44,316 nt of DNA from contig DLCK01000068.1 in NCBI GenBank assembly GCA_002480565.1, forward strand, positions 1-44,316, given 5' to 3'. This document shows, piece by piece, positions 25,156-33,701 of the stretch. Position 1 is the stretch's first letter. Each line of letters begins with the position of its first letter. Position numbers and translations under genes: made by a program. The notes beneath the pieces were generated by a model. It did no database searches and was not told the DNA's origin. It was given only the letters and a program-made list of their open reading frames with translations. The DNA comes from Phycisphaerales bacterium UBA7800 (GTDB taxonomy: Bacteria > Planctomycetota > Phycisphaerae > Phycisphaerales > Phycisphaeraceae).

Positions 25156-25187
25156 AGTCAACGTTGACTTTTTGACATCGTTGACTA
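25156..25187. promoter_or_regulatory. LacI-type operator pair
   Basis: AGTCAACGTTGACT at 25156-25169 is a perfect 14-bp palindrome with the central CG typical of LacI/PurR-family operators. A second half-matching copy (TTGACATCGTTGACTA) follows immediately at about 25172-25187. Both lie directly upstream of the block A LacI gene. Confidence 0.7.
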
Positions 25188-25289
25188 TTTAAGGCGCGTC
25201 TTTTACCCATGTCAAGATTTCGTCATCATTTTTTTTACCTAGTGTCTGGGGACTTGCGACCCGGAACCAGAGAAGAACATTTAAAAACA

Positions 25290-25343
25290 GGCGACTTCAC
25301 CTGTCCGCCCTCGTGTCCCGAGTGGTTAGTCACGAGTCTTTTT
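25290..25343 (+). ncRNA. Possible 3' end of a small plus-strand RNA
   Basis: ACAGG/CCTGT and CTCGTG/CACGAG (25310-25336) hairpins precede TCTTTTT on the plus strand, the layout of an intrinsic terminator, although no plus-strand gene lies upstream. A short RNA starting near 25190 is possible. Confidence 0.3.
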
Positions 25344-25434
25344 GCCAAACAGGATAGAGATAAATGCGTGAATGTATTGAATGACTGCAACTCTCTCAAT
25401 AGAGTCCGTGCAATACATCATTCCAAAGTCATCA

Positions 25435-25467
25435 CAAAAAAACACGGCACTCGTTGGAGTACCGTGT
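25435..25467 (-). terminator. Rho-independent terminator of pseudopilin operon (block B)
   Basis: ACACGGTAC and GTGCCGTGT arms form a stem (one mismatch) around a short loop, followed on the minus strand by seven T. It lies about 30 bases after the stop of the pseudopilin gene. Confidence 0.85.
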
Positions 25468-25495
25468 CATGTTCAAAATATTGGGGCAGGCAGTT

Positions 25496-26200
25496 TTATT
25501 CAAATGATTTGATAAAAGGAAACATACCGCTGTAGTACTGGTTTTCATTTTTCGCTAAAGCTGTAGTTGAATCAATGGAAGTAGCATGGCCGTCGGCAAA
25601 GCCATAGTTCGCAGAGCCGTTGTGTTTGTTTTCCTGTATGCCTGAGAAGTGTCGGTAGTAATAATTACGTTCCGATGAATTGATATAGGCATTGCCGTCA
25701 ACAAACATGGTGGTTTGGGTTGGTGAGAGAATTTGATCGACACGTACCCATTTCCACTTCGCAATACCACTATGCGAACCGTGCATCCAACCTAAATATT
25801 GATTGTAGGCCAGCATATCCGGCGCGCCTGAGCTGTTATATCCATTGGCATTGGTCGAAGGAGACGGACAGGTGTTCCATTTAAAATGCCAATAGGTTGA
25901 TTGATTAATCAGCCCAGCATTTGCATTGGATGGCATGTATTTGTGATTCACCCACGTACGGATCCAACTGCGTGCTGAGCCCATATCAAAATTGACCCAC
26001 GTTTGTTTGTGATCCTGGGCATAGGTGTAATTCACAAAGACCAGTGATTTGATGCGTGATAGACACTCGGCTCTTCGGGCCGCTTCACGTGCATTACCCA
26101 GAGCTGGCAGCAGGATGGAAATCAACAGCGAAATAATGGAAATCACAACAAGTAGTTCGATGAGGGTAAAAGCGTACGATCGGTGAGTCATTCGTTTCAT
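25496..26200 (-). CDS. Pseudopilin-like protein, H-X9-DG type (tandem copy 2)
   Basis: 234 residues. A short basic leader (M-K-R-M-T-H-R-S-Y-A) precedes F-T-L-I-E-L-L-V-V with Glu5 and a hydrophobic helix. R-E-A-A-R-R-A-E-C-L follows. The body is rich in Trp, Tyr and Asn (S-A-R-S-W-I-R-T-W-V), with a Cys in W-N-T-C-P-S, and ends with K-H-N-G-S-A-N-Y-G-F-A-D-G (H-X9-DG). It is clearly paralogous to the gene at 26285-26977, with long identical stretches, so a recent tandem duplication is likely. An aromatic-rich surface would suit glycan contact. Confidence 0.88.
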   Translation of the reverse strand: MKRMTHRSYAFTLIELLVVISIISLLISILLPALGNAREAARRAECLSRIKSLVFVNYTYAQDHKQTWVNFDMGSARSWIRTWVNHKYMPSNANAGLINQSTYWHFKWNTCPSPSTNANGYNSSGAPDMLAYNQYLGWMHGSHSGIAKWKWVRVDQILSPTQTTMFVDGNAYINSSERNYYYRHFSGIQENKHNGSANYGFADGHATSIDSTTALAKNENQYYSGMFPFIKSFE

Positions 26201-26284
26201 GACCTGCTCCTGATAAATTTTGCTGGAATGTTCTAATATCTAAAAATGAAAATTGACCGATACGGCGTCTTCTGCTGGCCAATT

Positions 26285-26977
26285 TCAATTATCAAACGGC
26301 TTCATAAATTCCTTGGGGTCCGGTGCAGCAAATAGTTGCCCGGCGGTCACCTCATCTACAGATGCTGCATGCCCGTCGGCAAAGCCATAGTTGGCACTGC
26401 CGTTGTGCTTACCCAGTTGAACCCAGGTACTCCCGCGGTAATAGTAACTGGTGACTGTATTGCCACCATCGATGTTCTTGGCATTGCCATCGGCAAACAT
26501 GCTGGTCTTGCCCGGTCGAATTACCTGTTCAACACGGACCCATTTGTAATCGCTCAGATACGCTGGGTTGCCATGCTTCCAACCAAAATACTCGTTGTAC
26601 GCCAACATGTCCGGCACCTGATCGGGATTGAGGCCGTTGGCATTGGTGGCACGTGACGGGCAAGTGTTCCATTTGGAGTGCCAATACGGATTGGAATTGG
26701 GCAAACCTGAATCGACTGCTTTCATATAGTCATGGTCAATCCAAGTCCGAATCCAACTGCGTGCTGAGCCTTGATCGTAATTGACCCAGTACGATTTGTA
26801 ATCTTCCGAATAAGTGTAATTCACAAAGACCAGTGTTTTGTGACGCGTGAGACATTCAGCACGGCGAGCTGCTTCACGAGCCTGCCCTAATGCTGGAAGA
26901 AGAATCGCCATAAGCAAGGAGATAATTGAAATCACAACCAGCAGTTCGATGAGTGTAAAAGCATGTGTGTGTTTCAT
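26285..26977 (-). CDS. Pseudopilin-like protein, H-X9-DG type (tandem copy 1)
   Basis: 230 residues, leader of only six residues (M-K-H-T-H-A) before F-T-L-I-E-L. Shares with its neighbour R-E-A-A-R-R-A-E-C-L, L-V-F-V-N-Y-T-Y, G-S-A-R-S-W-I-R-T-W, W-N-T-C-P-S, D-M-L-A-Y-N and the final N-G-S-A-N-Y-G-F-A-D-G-H-A. The middle loops differ, so the copies may bind different partners. It follows the block B LacI gene by 106 bases. AGTTGGAGAT lies upstream of the ATG. Confidence 0.88.
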   Translation of the reverse strand: MKHTHAFTLIELLVVISIISLLMAILLPALGQAREAARRAECLTRHKTLVFVNYTYSEDYKSYWVNYDQGSARSWIRTWIDHDYMKAVDSGLPNSNPYWHSKWNTCPSRATNANGLNPDQVPDMLAYNEYFGWKHGNPAYLSDYKWVRVEQVIRPGKTSMFADGNAKNIDGGNTVTSYYYRGSTWVQLGKHNGSANYGFADGHAASVDEVTAGQLFAAPDPKEFMKPFDN

Positions 26978-27083
26978 ATTTATATCTCCAACTTAAATGT
27001 TGCCATTCAAGACACTGCGATCCCCCCGGAACTTAAATTCAAATCCCCCAGCCAGTCCGTTTCAACGGTCTGTAGCAGTTAGA

Positions 27084-28133
27084 TCAATCAGACTTAAGTG
27101 GCGCCGGCCCGACACTATCACGCATGACGATGACCGGCGGGATATGAACTTCGACATTATCCACGGTCTGACCTTCGACCAACTGAACCAGCATGTCCAT
27201 TGCTGCATTGAGCAACGCGCGATAATTATTTTCAATCGTCGAAAAAGCCGGACAGGTATCCATTGCGGATTGACTCATGCCCACTGCGATCACGCTGATA
27301 TCGCGTGGCACATTGAGTCCTTGCGTGAGTGCTTCTACAAGTGTGTTTCGAGCCACCCCCATCCCGTTGCAAATATATGCTGTTGGATGATTGGGTTGCT
27401 TTAGTAATTGGTGAACCCATTGGCGTTGATGTTTTGCATTACCCGGCTGAGGCGATCCAAACTGTCCGATCCATTGTTCGTCTACTGGCAATCCCAACTG
27501 AGCCATCCCAGTGAGATAACCTTGGCGTCCATTTTCGTGTTGCAGAAAATGGTAAGGACCACCACCGTAAGCAATGCGACGATGACCAAGGTCATAAAGC
27601 TGTTTAACCGTATCCGCCACGCCAATGTGAATATCCGACAGTACTGAGTATGGCCCCGGCTCATCGACACTGACCCATGGGTAATGTTTCTGATCACTGA
27701 GCCAATGGCGTAACTGAGCATCCACAAAGCCGCCGAGTAATATCCCATCGACCAACGAGCCGGAGAGAATGTGTGGCGGTTCAAAACCTGTTTCTTCTGG
27801 TGTATGAAAAAATTCGACGTTGTACCGACGCTGTCTCTCTTGGCAGGCATACAGGAAATAATTGAGTAACGCATTGCTGCCTGATGACTGGACAATCGCT
27901 TCAGGCCCGCCCGGTTCAAGCAACATGCCAAGATATCCACTGCGACCTGAGCGGAGCATTTGTGCAGCTGCTTTGGGTTGGTATCCCAACTCGGCTGCTG
28001 CTTTACGAATCCGCTGCTGCTGCTTGAGACTCACACCAGGTCGACCTCGTAAAGCCAATGAAACCGCGGTATGCGAAAGCCCCACCTTTTTTGCCACATC
28101 CTTGACGGTTGGCTTGCGAGGTGCATCAGGCAT
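27084..28133 (-). CDS. LacI-family transcriptional regulator (block B)
   Basis: 349 residues from ATG 28133; the frame is open to 28190 but the extra 19 residues are not family-like. Helix-turn-helix T-V-K-D-V-A-K-K-V-G-L-S-H-T-A-V-S-L-A-L-R-G, then the hinge with A-Q-M-L-R-S-G-R-S, and a sugar-binding core with I-P-P-V-I-V-M-R-D-S near the end, as in LacI/GalR members. It probably represses the two pseudopilin genes downstream, and perhaps the divergent block C. A perfect TTTCACGTGAAA palindrome lies 62 bases before the start. The ligand is unknown. Confidence 0.88.
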   Translation of the reverse strand: MPDAPRKPTVKDVAKKVGLSHTAVSLALRGRPGVSLKQQQRIRKAAAELGYQPKAAAQMLRSGRSGYLGMLLEPGGPEAIVQSSGSNALLNYFLYACQERQRRYNVEFFHTPEETGFEPPHILSGSLVDGILLGGFVDAQLRHWLSDQKHYPWVSVDEPGPYSVLSDIHIGVADTVKQLYDLGHRRIAYGGGPYHFLQHENGRQGYLTGMAQLGLPVDEQWIGQFGSPQPGNAKHQRQWVHQLLKQPNHPTAYICNGMGVARNTLVEALTQGLNVPRDISVIAVGMSQSAMDTCPAFSTIENNYRALLNAAMDMLVQLVEGQTVDNVEVHIPPVIVMRDSVGPAPLKSD

Positions 28134-28190
28134 CCCAGAACCGGATTGTACTAAACTTGACTGTGACAAAGTGTACTCCAAGAAACGCAT

Positions 28191-28445
28191 TAACTTTCAC
28201 GTGAAATATACTAGACCTAATTTTTTATAAAATCCATCACAACGATGCATTCGCAAATCGAACACGCTTTATTAATTTATGTAATAATTTTAATTTAATA
28301 TATTTAAAAAAATTTTAATTTTGAAAATTTTATCAATCCAAGCCATTCCAACGCCTCTCACTTTCGCAATCGGCTGATCTTTTTACACAATAATCAACGA
28401 CTTTGATTGACTTGTGAAAGGTCGCATGTAAACTTTTCACAACCC
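28191..28445. promoter_or_regulatory. Divergent regulatory region of two LacI genes
   Basis: 255 bases with an AT-rich core (28235-28330). TTTCACGTGAAA, a perfect 12-bp palindrome with central CG, is at 28195-28206. TTGTGAAAG and CTTTTCACAA form an inverted repeat at 28412-28441 just before the plus-strand LacI start. Both are good operator candidates. Confidence 0.6.
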
Positions 28446-29498
28446 ATGCGAATAAGTTTAACACAAGTTGCCAAGCATGCCGGGGTGTCCATTGCCACCG
28501 CGTCACGCGTCTTAAACAAGTCCGGCTCGATGACTGAGCAGACCCGTTTGAAGGTTCTGGCCTCAGCCAATGAGTTGGGGTATGTGCCTGATCGTCGGTT
28601 CCGGGCGATGGGACAGGCACGTCAGCACAAGGCCATTCGAACCAACAGCATCGGCCTGCTCTTGCCCGATACGCATGAGTCGGAATTTCTCAGTCGCCCC
28701 TACTATGCTCGCATGTTCTGGACTCTGCAACAGGTGGCTACGGAGCATGACCAGCATCTGACGCTAAGCACCATCGACACCAGGAAGCCCGACTTTGTGC
28801 CAACCCTTATCACAGACTCGCGAGTCGATGGCGTGATTTTGACGCGCTATAGCGACCCGATTTTTCTGGCACGTCTTCGTGAGATGCTCCCTGTTGTGAT
28901 CATCAACGAATTTACCGAAGTCCCAGGCATACCTTCATTGCTACCCGACAACTATCAGACCATTTTGCGAGCCTTTGAGTATCTTCGCGAACTTGGACAC
29001 AAGAAAATCTGTTACTACGACATCCATGACTTTCCCAACCGTCATCACCTTGCTCGCGCCGAAGCATTCATGCAGATTGCCCGTGAGTTTAATGCTGGAC
29101 TGTCACAGACACAGATCTTGAAGATGCGTATTCATTCACTGGAAAAAACCTGCCACGACCAATTGGTCACATGGCAGAACAGTCACCAGATGCCCACCGC
29201 GATTCTCTGCGCCTCGGATGAATATGCTCTGGCGTTTCTGTCTGCTGCTGAAAAACTTGGAATCCGTGTCCCCAAGGATTTGTCCGTCATTGGTGTCGAC
29301 GATCAACAGCAATGCCAATACACGCGCCCACGCCTGACATCGATCCGACAACCACTTGAAGCGATGTCACGTACCGCGGTAAACCTGTTACTTGAACAGA
29401 TTGAAGAACCCACCGAACTCAAACCCGTCCCCAAACAGTTATTCGACATTCAACTAATCCACCGAGATTCATGCGGCCCGCCACCTGCGGGTAGTTGA
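28446..29498 (+). CDS. LacI-family transcriptional regulator (block C)
   Basis: 350 residues from ATG 28446, which fits the family start (M-R-I-S-L-T-Q-V-A-K-H-A-G-V-S); the frame open to 28407 is non-conserved. Helix-turn-helix S-I-A-T-A-S-R-V-L-N, linker R-A-M-G-Q-A, then a core with S-I-G-L-L-L-P-D, D-G-V-I-L-T-R and the final I-G-V-D-D-Q-Q-Q-C, R-L-T-S-I-R-Q-P, as in many sugar-responsive regulators. It is followed after about 100 bases by the beta-helix cluster in the same direction and is its likely local regulator. Confidence 0.9.
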   Translation: MRISLTQVAKHAGVSIATASRVLNKSGSMTEQTRLKVLASANELGYVPDRRFRAMGQARQHKAIRTNSIGLLLPDTHESEFLSRPYYARMFWTLQQVATEHDQHLTLSTIDTRKPDFVPTLITDSRVDGVILTRYSDPIFLARLREMLPVVIINEFTEVPGIPSLLPDNYQTILRAFEYLRELGHKKICYYDIHDFPNRHHLARAEAFMQIAREFNAGLSQTQILKMRIHSLEKTCHDQLVTWQNSHQMPTAILCASDEYALAFLSAAEKLGIRVPKDLSVIGVDDQQQCQYTRPRLTSIRQPLEAMSRTAVNLLLEQIEEPTELKPVPKQLFDIQLIHRDSCGPPPAGS

Positions 29499-29523
29499 GA
29501 ACCATACCTTTAAACACCATCAA

Positions 29524-29542
29524 CACGTGTCTGGATCACGTG
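29524..29542. promoter_or_regulatory. Two CACGTG operator-like sites upstream of beta-helix cluster
   Basis: CACGTG at 29524-29529 and 29537-29542, start-to-start spacing 13, in the sequence ACACGTGTCTGGATCACGTG. The core is identical to the TTTCACGTGAAA palindrome at 28195, so one regulator may see both places. Confidence 0.5.
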
Positions 29543-29594
29543 TGAGATATCCAATTGACTTTACTTTGCCATAGCAATCACAGGAGCAAACCCA

Positions 29595-31478
29595 ATGACG
29601 TTTTCAATCAAACAACTCTTACTGCCGGTGACGATGCTGCTCGTTGCCTTTAGCGGCATCAACACCAACGCTCAACAGCTCGGTCCCTACCCGCCGGAAG
29701 TAGCAGCATGGGATGATGCAACCAAACAGGCTCAGCGCGATGCAGGCACAAAAATGCTCGCGGATGTCGATGCCGCAATTAAAAGTGGTCAGAAAAACAT
29801 TGTGGTCCCAAAAGCCGACTACCGCTTTGACAAACTACTCACCAACCGTCGGCCCATGCATATCATGTGGCGTGACTTGGATGGCGTGACCATTGACCTG
29901 CAAGGCTCGACCTTGTGGTTTGAAAATGTGCGAACAGGCATCGTCCTTGCCAACAATAAAAACTCGACGCTCAAGAATGTGAATCTCGACTGGGACCCCT
30001 TGCCCTTTACGCAAGGTCGCATCATGCACATCGACCACAAGACCCAACGCATGCATGTGAAAATTGATAATGGCTACGACCAACCGATCAATGAATTTAC
30101 CGAGTTTCCCAATCATTGGCGGGGCATGATCTTCAATCCCAAGACGCGTTTACTCAAAGAGCAGGTCATCGGCTTTGCTTTGGATGTCAAATGGAAAGAC
30201 CGTACGCCACAAGGCTACCAGATCGTCAAACTCAACGGTTTTTATGGCGTCAAACTCGACAAGTCCGGCATTGAAGTCGGCGATGACATTGCCATGCTCC
30301 GTCGGATGGGTCGAGCTATGCGCATTGAAAATTGTGAAAACAATGTCATGGAAAATGTCACCTGTTTTGCCAGTCCATTTGTCACCTATGCACAAAATTA
30401 CGGTCGTGGCACATCAACTTTCCGTAAGGTCAACATCCTCCGTCGTCCCCACACCAATCGACTCATCGGTGCCAATGCCGATGGGATCAATGTCGCCAAC
30501 ATGCAGTATGGCCCGACACTTGAAGGATGTCGTCTGGAATTTCTCGGTGATGACTTTGTAAATGTCCACAGTGTTTACAACCGCATCGTCTGGCAAAACG
30601 CTCCCACCGAAGTGGTCAGCAGCTTGATCAATGGTTATGCAGCCAAAGATGCCAATGAAGGCAAGCCTGTCGAAATCATGTTCTTTGACCGCAAGACCAT
30701 GAAGCTCCTGGGGACTCGCAAAATTATCAAATCAGTCACCAACAACAGCTATCCAGTCAGCCAGGACAAATGCCTGTTTAATCTCAAGGATTACTTCCGA
30801 TCAGGCATCGCTGCACAGTACAAGGAAGGTGCCAAAACCGCACGGGCGAGTATTCTCACACTTGATAAACCTATCAAAATCACCAGCGATGTCGTGACTA
30901 CGATTCCTGACTTTATCAGCGCGGGTGCGGTCATCAAAGACTGTTACTTCATCGGCTCACTGGCTCGTGGTATCCGACTTCAGGCTCCGAAAACAATCAT
31001 CGAAAACAACCACATTGAAAACACCATGGGCTTCGGCATCAGCATGAGTGGACAACCCTCCTACTGGGGTGAAGGGCCGTATGTGCATACCACCGTCGCT
31101 CGCAACAACACACTCATCGGCTGTGGTATCGGCCCTGCGAATCGTGAGAATCCTGCCATCTATGTCCGTCAAGGTGGTGACTATACCCTTAGCGACACAC
31201 AGTACGACATCACCATTGAAAACAATGTCATCCGAAACAGTGGTGGCATGGGTATTACCGTCCGCGGTGTCAAGGATTTGAACATCAGTGGCAACACCAT
31301 CGAAGGCTATTACCTTTACAAAGTCCACAAACAAACCAAGCCCTTACCCGATGATATCAGTGGAATTGGGTATGGCATCGTACTCGACAGCATCACCAAT
31401 CTGACTTTACAAAACAATACGATCTCCCAACCTGGCCCCTTTGCCAAGGGAGATGTGTTTAAGGTTCGCATCAAGTAA
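29595..31478 (+). CDS. Secreted right-handed beta-helix protein 1 (GH110/PL-like)
   Basis: 627 residues with a signal peptide (about 1-26, cut near N-A-Q). After an N-terminal helix with A-W-D-D-A-T-K-Q-A-Q-R-D-A-G-T, which recurs in all three paralogues, the chain forms a parallel beta-helix with repeated N-x-T/V turns. The most conserved section is N-A-D-G-I-N (294-299) and G-D-D-F-V-N-V-H (318-325), with the acidic residues placed as in GH110 alpha-galactosidases. The family is therefore a glycosidase or lyase of beta-helix type, but no exact family could be assigned. Ribosome site CAGGAG before the ATG. A hairpin terminator follows, so the next paralogue may have its own control. Confidence 0.8.
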   Translation: MTFSIKQLLLPVTMLLVAFSGINTNAQQLGPYPPEVAAWDDATKQAQRDAGTKMLADVDAAIKSGQKNIVVPKADYRFDKLLTNRRPMHIMWRDLDGVTIDLQGSTLWFENVRTGIVLANNKNSTLKNVNLDWDPLPFTQGRIMHIDHKTQRMHVKIDNGYDQPINEFTEFPNHWRGMIFNPKTRLLKEQVIGFALDVKWKDRTPQGYQIVKLNGFYGVKLDKSGIEVGDDIAMLRRMGRAMRIENCENNVMENVTCFASPFVTYAQNYGRGTSTFRKVNILRRPHTNRLIGANADGINVANMQYGPTLEGCRLEFLGDDFVNVHSVYNRIVWQNAPTEVVSSLINGYAAKDANEGKPVEIMFFDRKTMKLLGTRKIIKSVTNNSYPVSQDKCLFNLKDYFRSGIAAQYKEGAKTARASILTLDKPIKITSDVVTTIPDFISAGAVIKDCYFIGSLARGIRLQAPKTIIENNHIENTMGFGISMSGQPSYWGEGPYVHTTVARNNTLIGCGIGPANRENPAIYVRQGGDYTLSDTQYDITIENNVIRNSGGMGITVRGVKDLNISGNTIEGYYLYKVHKQTKPLPDDISGIGYGIVLDSITNLTLQNNTISQPGPFAKGDVFKVRIK

Positions 31479-31498
31479 CGCGCTCTTGATTCAAACAC

Positions 31499-31532
31499 CC
31501 CTGGGCATGATTAACGTCATGCTCAGGGTTTT
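31499..31532 (+). terminator. Terminator after beta-helix gene 1
   Basis: CCCTGGGCATGA and TCATGCTCAGGG form a 12-bp stem with one G-T pair and loop TTAACG, followed by four T. Confidence 0.8.
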
Positions 31533-31574
31533 CAGTTCTGCCTTGCAACAACCGAATTTCACCTGGAACACCCC

Positions 31575-33464
31575 ATGTCATCACAGATGCATTTGATTGC
31601 CTGCTTTTGTCTTTCGCTAATGGTTTTACTGAGCTATCCAGCACTCTCTTATGCGCAAGCCCGACGCCTGCCCGCATCAATGGCTTCGTGGGATGATGCA
31701 ACCAAACAAGCTCAGCGTGATGCAGGGACAAAACTGCTGGCTGACATTGAAGCTCGAATTTCACGTGGTGAAAAACAGATCACAATTCCCACCGGCCAGT
31801 ACCGATTTAACAAACTCATCCAAGGTCGTAACGCAAAACACATCCTTTGGGAGAACATGCAAGGGGTCACGCTGGATTTTCAAGGTTCAACCTTCTGGTT
31901 TGAAAATCCCAAGACTGGCATCTTTCTCTCACATAACACCGACAGCACAATAAAGAACCTGTATATGGATTGGGACCCCCTGCCTTATGTGCAAGGTCGG
32001 ATCATGGCTATCGACCATGACAAACAGCAACTGCATGTACAACTCGACGAAGGCTACGATCAACCCACTGATGCACCCTTAACAGTCAATCCCAAAGCGC
32101 GTTGGCGTGGGTTAATCTTCGATGCCAACACGCGAGAACTCAAACCACGCGTAATCGGTTTTTCGTTGTATAACAACTGGAACAGCCGCACAGAAAACGG
32201 GTATCAAATCACAAGCTTCCGCGGGTTTTATGGCATCAAACTCAAAGACTCCGGCATAGCAGTCGGTGATGATATCGCCATGGTCAGACGATCCGGTCGC
32301 GCGGTGCGAATCGAATTCTGTCACAACAACACCATGGAAAATGTGACCCTCTACGCAAGCCCGTTCGTCGGATTCGTCCAAAAGCTCGGTACGGGAACCG
32401 CCACTTTCAGAAACGTCAATATCATCCGTCGCCCGGAGACCAACCGACTCATCGCATGCAATGCCGATGGCATCAATGTCAACAACATGCAGAACGGACC
32501 ACTAATCGAAAACTGTCGCATTGAATATCTCGGCGATGACTGTGTGAATGTCCATAGTGCATACAACCGCATTGTCTGGCAGAACAACTCTACCCAACTC
32601 ATCAGCACGCCAATCAATCCCAACGCAGCTAAGCAAGCCAACAACGGCAAGCCGGTCAAAGCTATTTTCTTTGACCGTAAAACCATGACCGTTCTAGGCG
32701 AGCGAATGATCACTGCATCCAAAAACATCAAAAACTATCCCCTTGAACAGGACAAGTGTCTTTTTGATTTGAAGGATCGCTTTCATTCCGGCGATGCTGC
32801 AAAATTCAGAGACGATGCCAAGACCGCTCCAGCTTGCATACTCACACTCGACAAACCCATCGAAATCAAAACCGATGTCATCATCACCTGCCCGCAGTAC
32901 ATCAGCTCCGGCGCCATCATCCGTAACAATCATTTCAAAGGCACCATCGCACGAGGTATCCGTCTGCAAGGTCCGCATGCGCTGATCGAAAACAATCACA
33001 TCGAAGATACACGCGGATACGGCCTGAGTATGAGTGGCCAACCCAGCTTCTGGGGCGAAGGCCCCTATGTGCATAGTACGACCGCTCGGAACAATACTTT
33101 CGTCAATTGTGCCAACGGCCCATCGGATAAAAACCAGCCTGTCATCATGGTTCAACAACAAGGCGACTACACCATCGACACCACGCAGTATGACATCACT
33201 CTTGAAAACAACACGCTCAAGAATTGTGGTGCCATGGGCATCGCAGTAAGAGGTATCAAAAACCTGAAGGTGTCCGGCAACACTGTCGATGGATACTACC
33301 TTTATCCCAACCTTTCAGAAGCAGAAATTATCCCGACACAGTTCAACGGCACAGGCTTCGGCATCGTTGTAGAAAGTTGTCAAAACATCACACTCAAAGA
33401 CAACACGGTTATCAATCCCGGTCCATATGCCAAAGGAACCGTCTTTGAAGCACGTAACCAATAA
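31575..33464 (+). CDS. Secreted right-handed beta-helix protein 2 (GH110/PL-like)
   Basis: 629 residues, a close paralogue of protein 1 along its full length. The signal peptide (1-27) ends S-Y-A. The shared helix reads S-W-D-D-A-T-K-Q-A-Q-R-D-A-G-T, and the acidic active-site-like region reads N-A-D-G-I-N followed by G-D-D-C-V-N-V-H. Shorter conserved segments G-R-I-M-A-I-D-H, G-F-Y-G-I-K and S-G-Q-P-S-F-W-G-E-G-P-Y-V-H also match. Terminal repeats N-N-T-L and G-N-T-V suggest 12 or more coils. Presumably exported and acting on the same or a related glycan. Confidence 0.8.
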   Translation: MSSQMHLIACFCLSLMVLLSYPALSYAQARRLPASMASWDDATKQAQRDAGTKLLADIEARISRGEKQITIPTGQYRFNKLIQGRNAKHILWENMQGVTLDFQGSTFWFENPKTGIFLSHNTDSTIKNLYMDWDPLPYVQGRIMAIDHDKQQLHVQLDEGYDQPTDAPLTVNPKARWRGLIFDANTRELKPRVIGFSLYNNWNSRTENGYQITSFRGFYGIKLKDSGIAVGDDIAMVRRSGRAVRIEFCHNNTMENVTLYASPFVGFVQKLGTGTATFRNVNIIRRPETNRLIACNADGINVNNMQNGPLIENCRIEYLGDDCVNVHSAYNRIVWQNNSTQLISTPINPNAAKQANNGKPVKAIFFDRKTMTVLGERMITASKNIKNYPLEQDKCLFDLKDRFHSGDAAKFRDDAKTAPACILTLDKPIEIKTDVIITCPQYISSGAIIRNNHFKGTIARGIRLQGPHALIENNHIEDTRGYGLSMSGQPSFWGEGPYVHSTTARNNTFVNCANGPSDKNQPVIMVQQQGDYTIDTTQYDITLENNTLKNCGAMGIAVRGIKNLKVSGNTVDGYYLYPNLSEAEIIPTQFNGTGFGIVVESCQNITLKDNTVINPGPYAKGTVFEARNQ

Positions 33465-33701
33465 CATCATTCAATAAAACAAGGAGAGCATCCATCGGGG
33501 AGCTGGGGCACATGATTTCGAGGGAAACCTTCCGGGGGTGGGGGCGGGGCGACATTTGATTCACGTTTGATCGCGGCCCATGTAAGTTTATTTGTTTTTC
33601 TGACTAGCCGGACCGTTCGTGTTCGGCTTGTTTCTTTTTGGAGACGACAGCTATCGCTCGCACATTTCTGATCCCATCTCACCATGACAAAGGAGGTCAT
33701 C
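33465..33701. other. Intergenic region with G-rich tract and weak terminator
   Basis: 237 bases. Contains a G tract (about 33534-33549, GGGGGTGGGGGCGGGG), AGCCG/CGGCT hairpin with T-rich tail (33606-33639), and a very strong ribosome site AAAGGAGGT at 33689-33697. No gene is seen. Confidence 0.5.

Larger units (their letters stand above)
25108..25495. other. Regulatory intergenic region, no protein gene seen
   Basis: 388 bases. Holds the LacI operator pair (25156-25187), two hairpins with a plus-strand T-run (about 25291-25343), and the minus-strand terminator of the right-hand pseudopilin gene (25435-25467). A 108-codon plus-strand frame (25209-25535) has no family resemblance or ribosome site and overlaps the terminator, so it is not called. 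Confidence 0.6.

Noticed and set aside
25209..25535. 108-codon plus-strand ORF
   Set aside because: No ribosome site, no family resemblance, composition unlike a protein, and it runs through a minus-strand terminator into the pseudopilin gene.
33606..33639. Strong terminator between beta-helix genes 2 and 3
   Set aside because: The AGCCG/CGGCT stem is only five pairs with a long loop, so it is kept only as a weak candidate within the intergenic entry.
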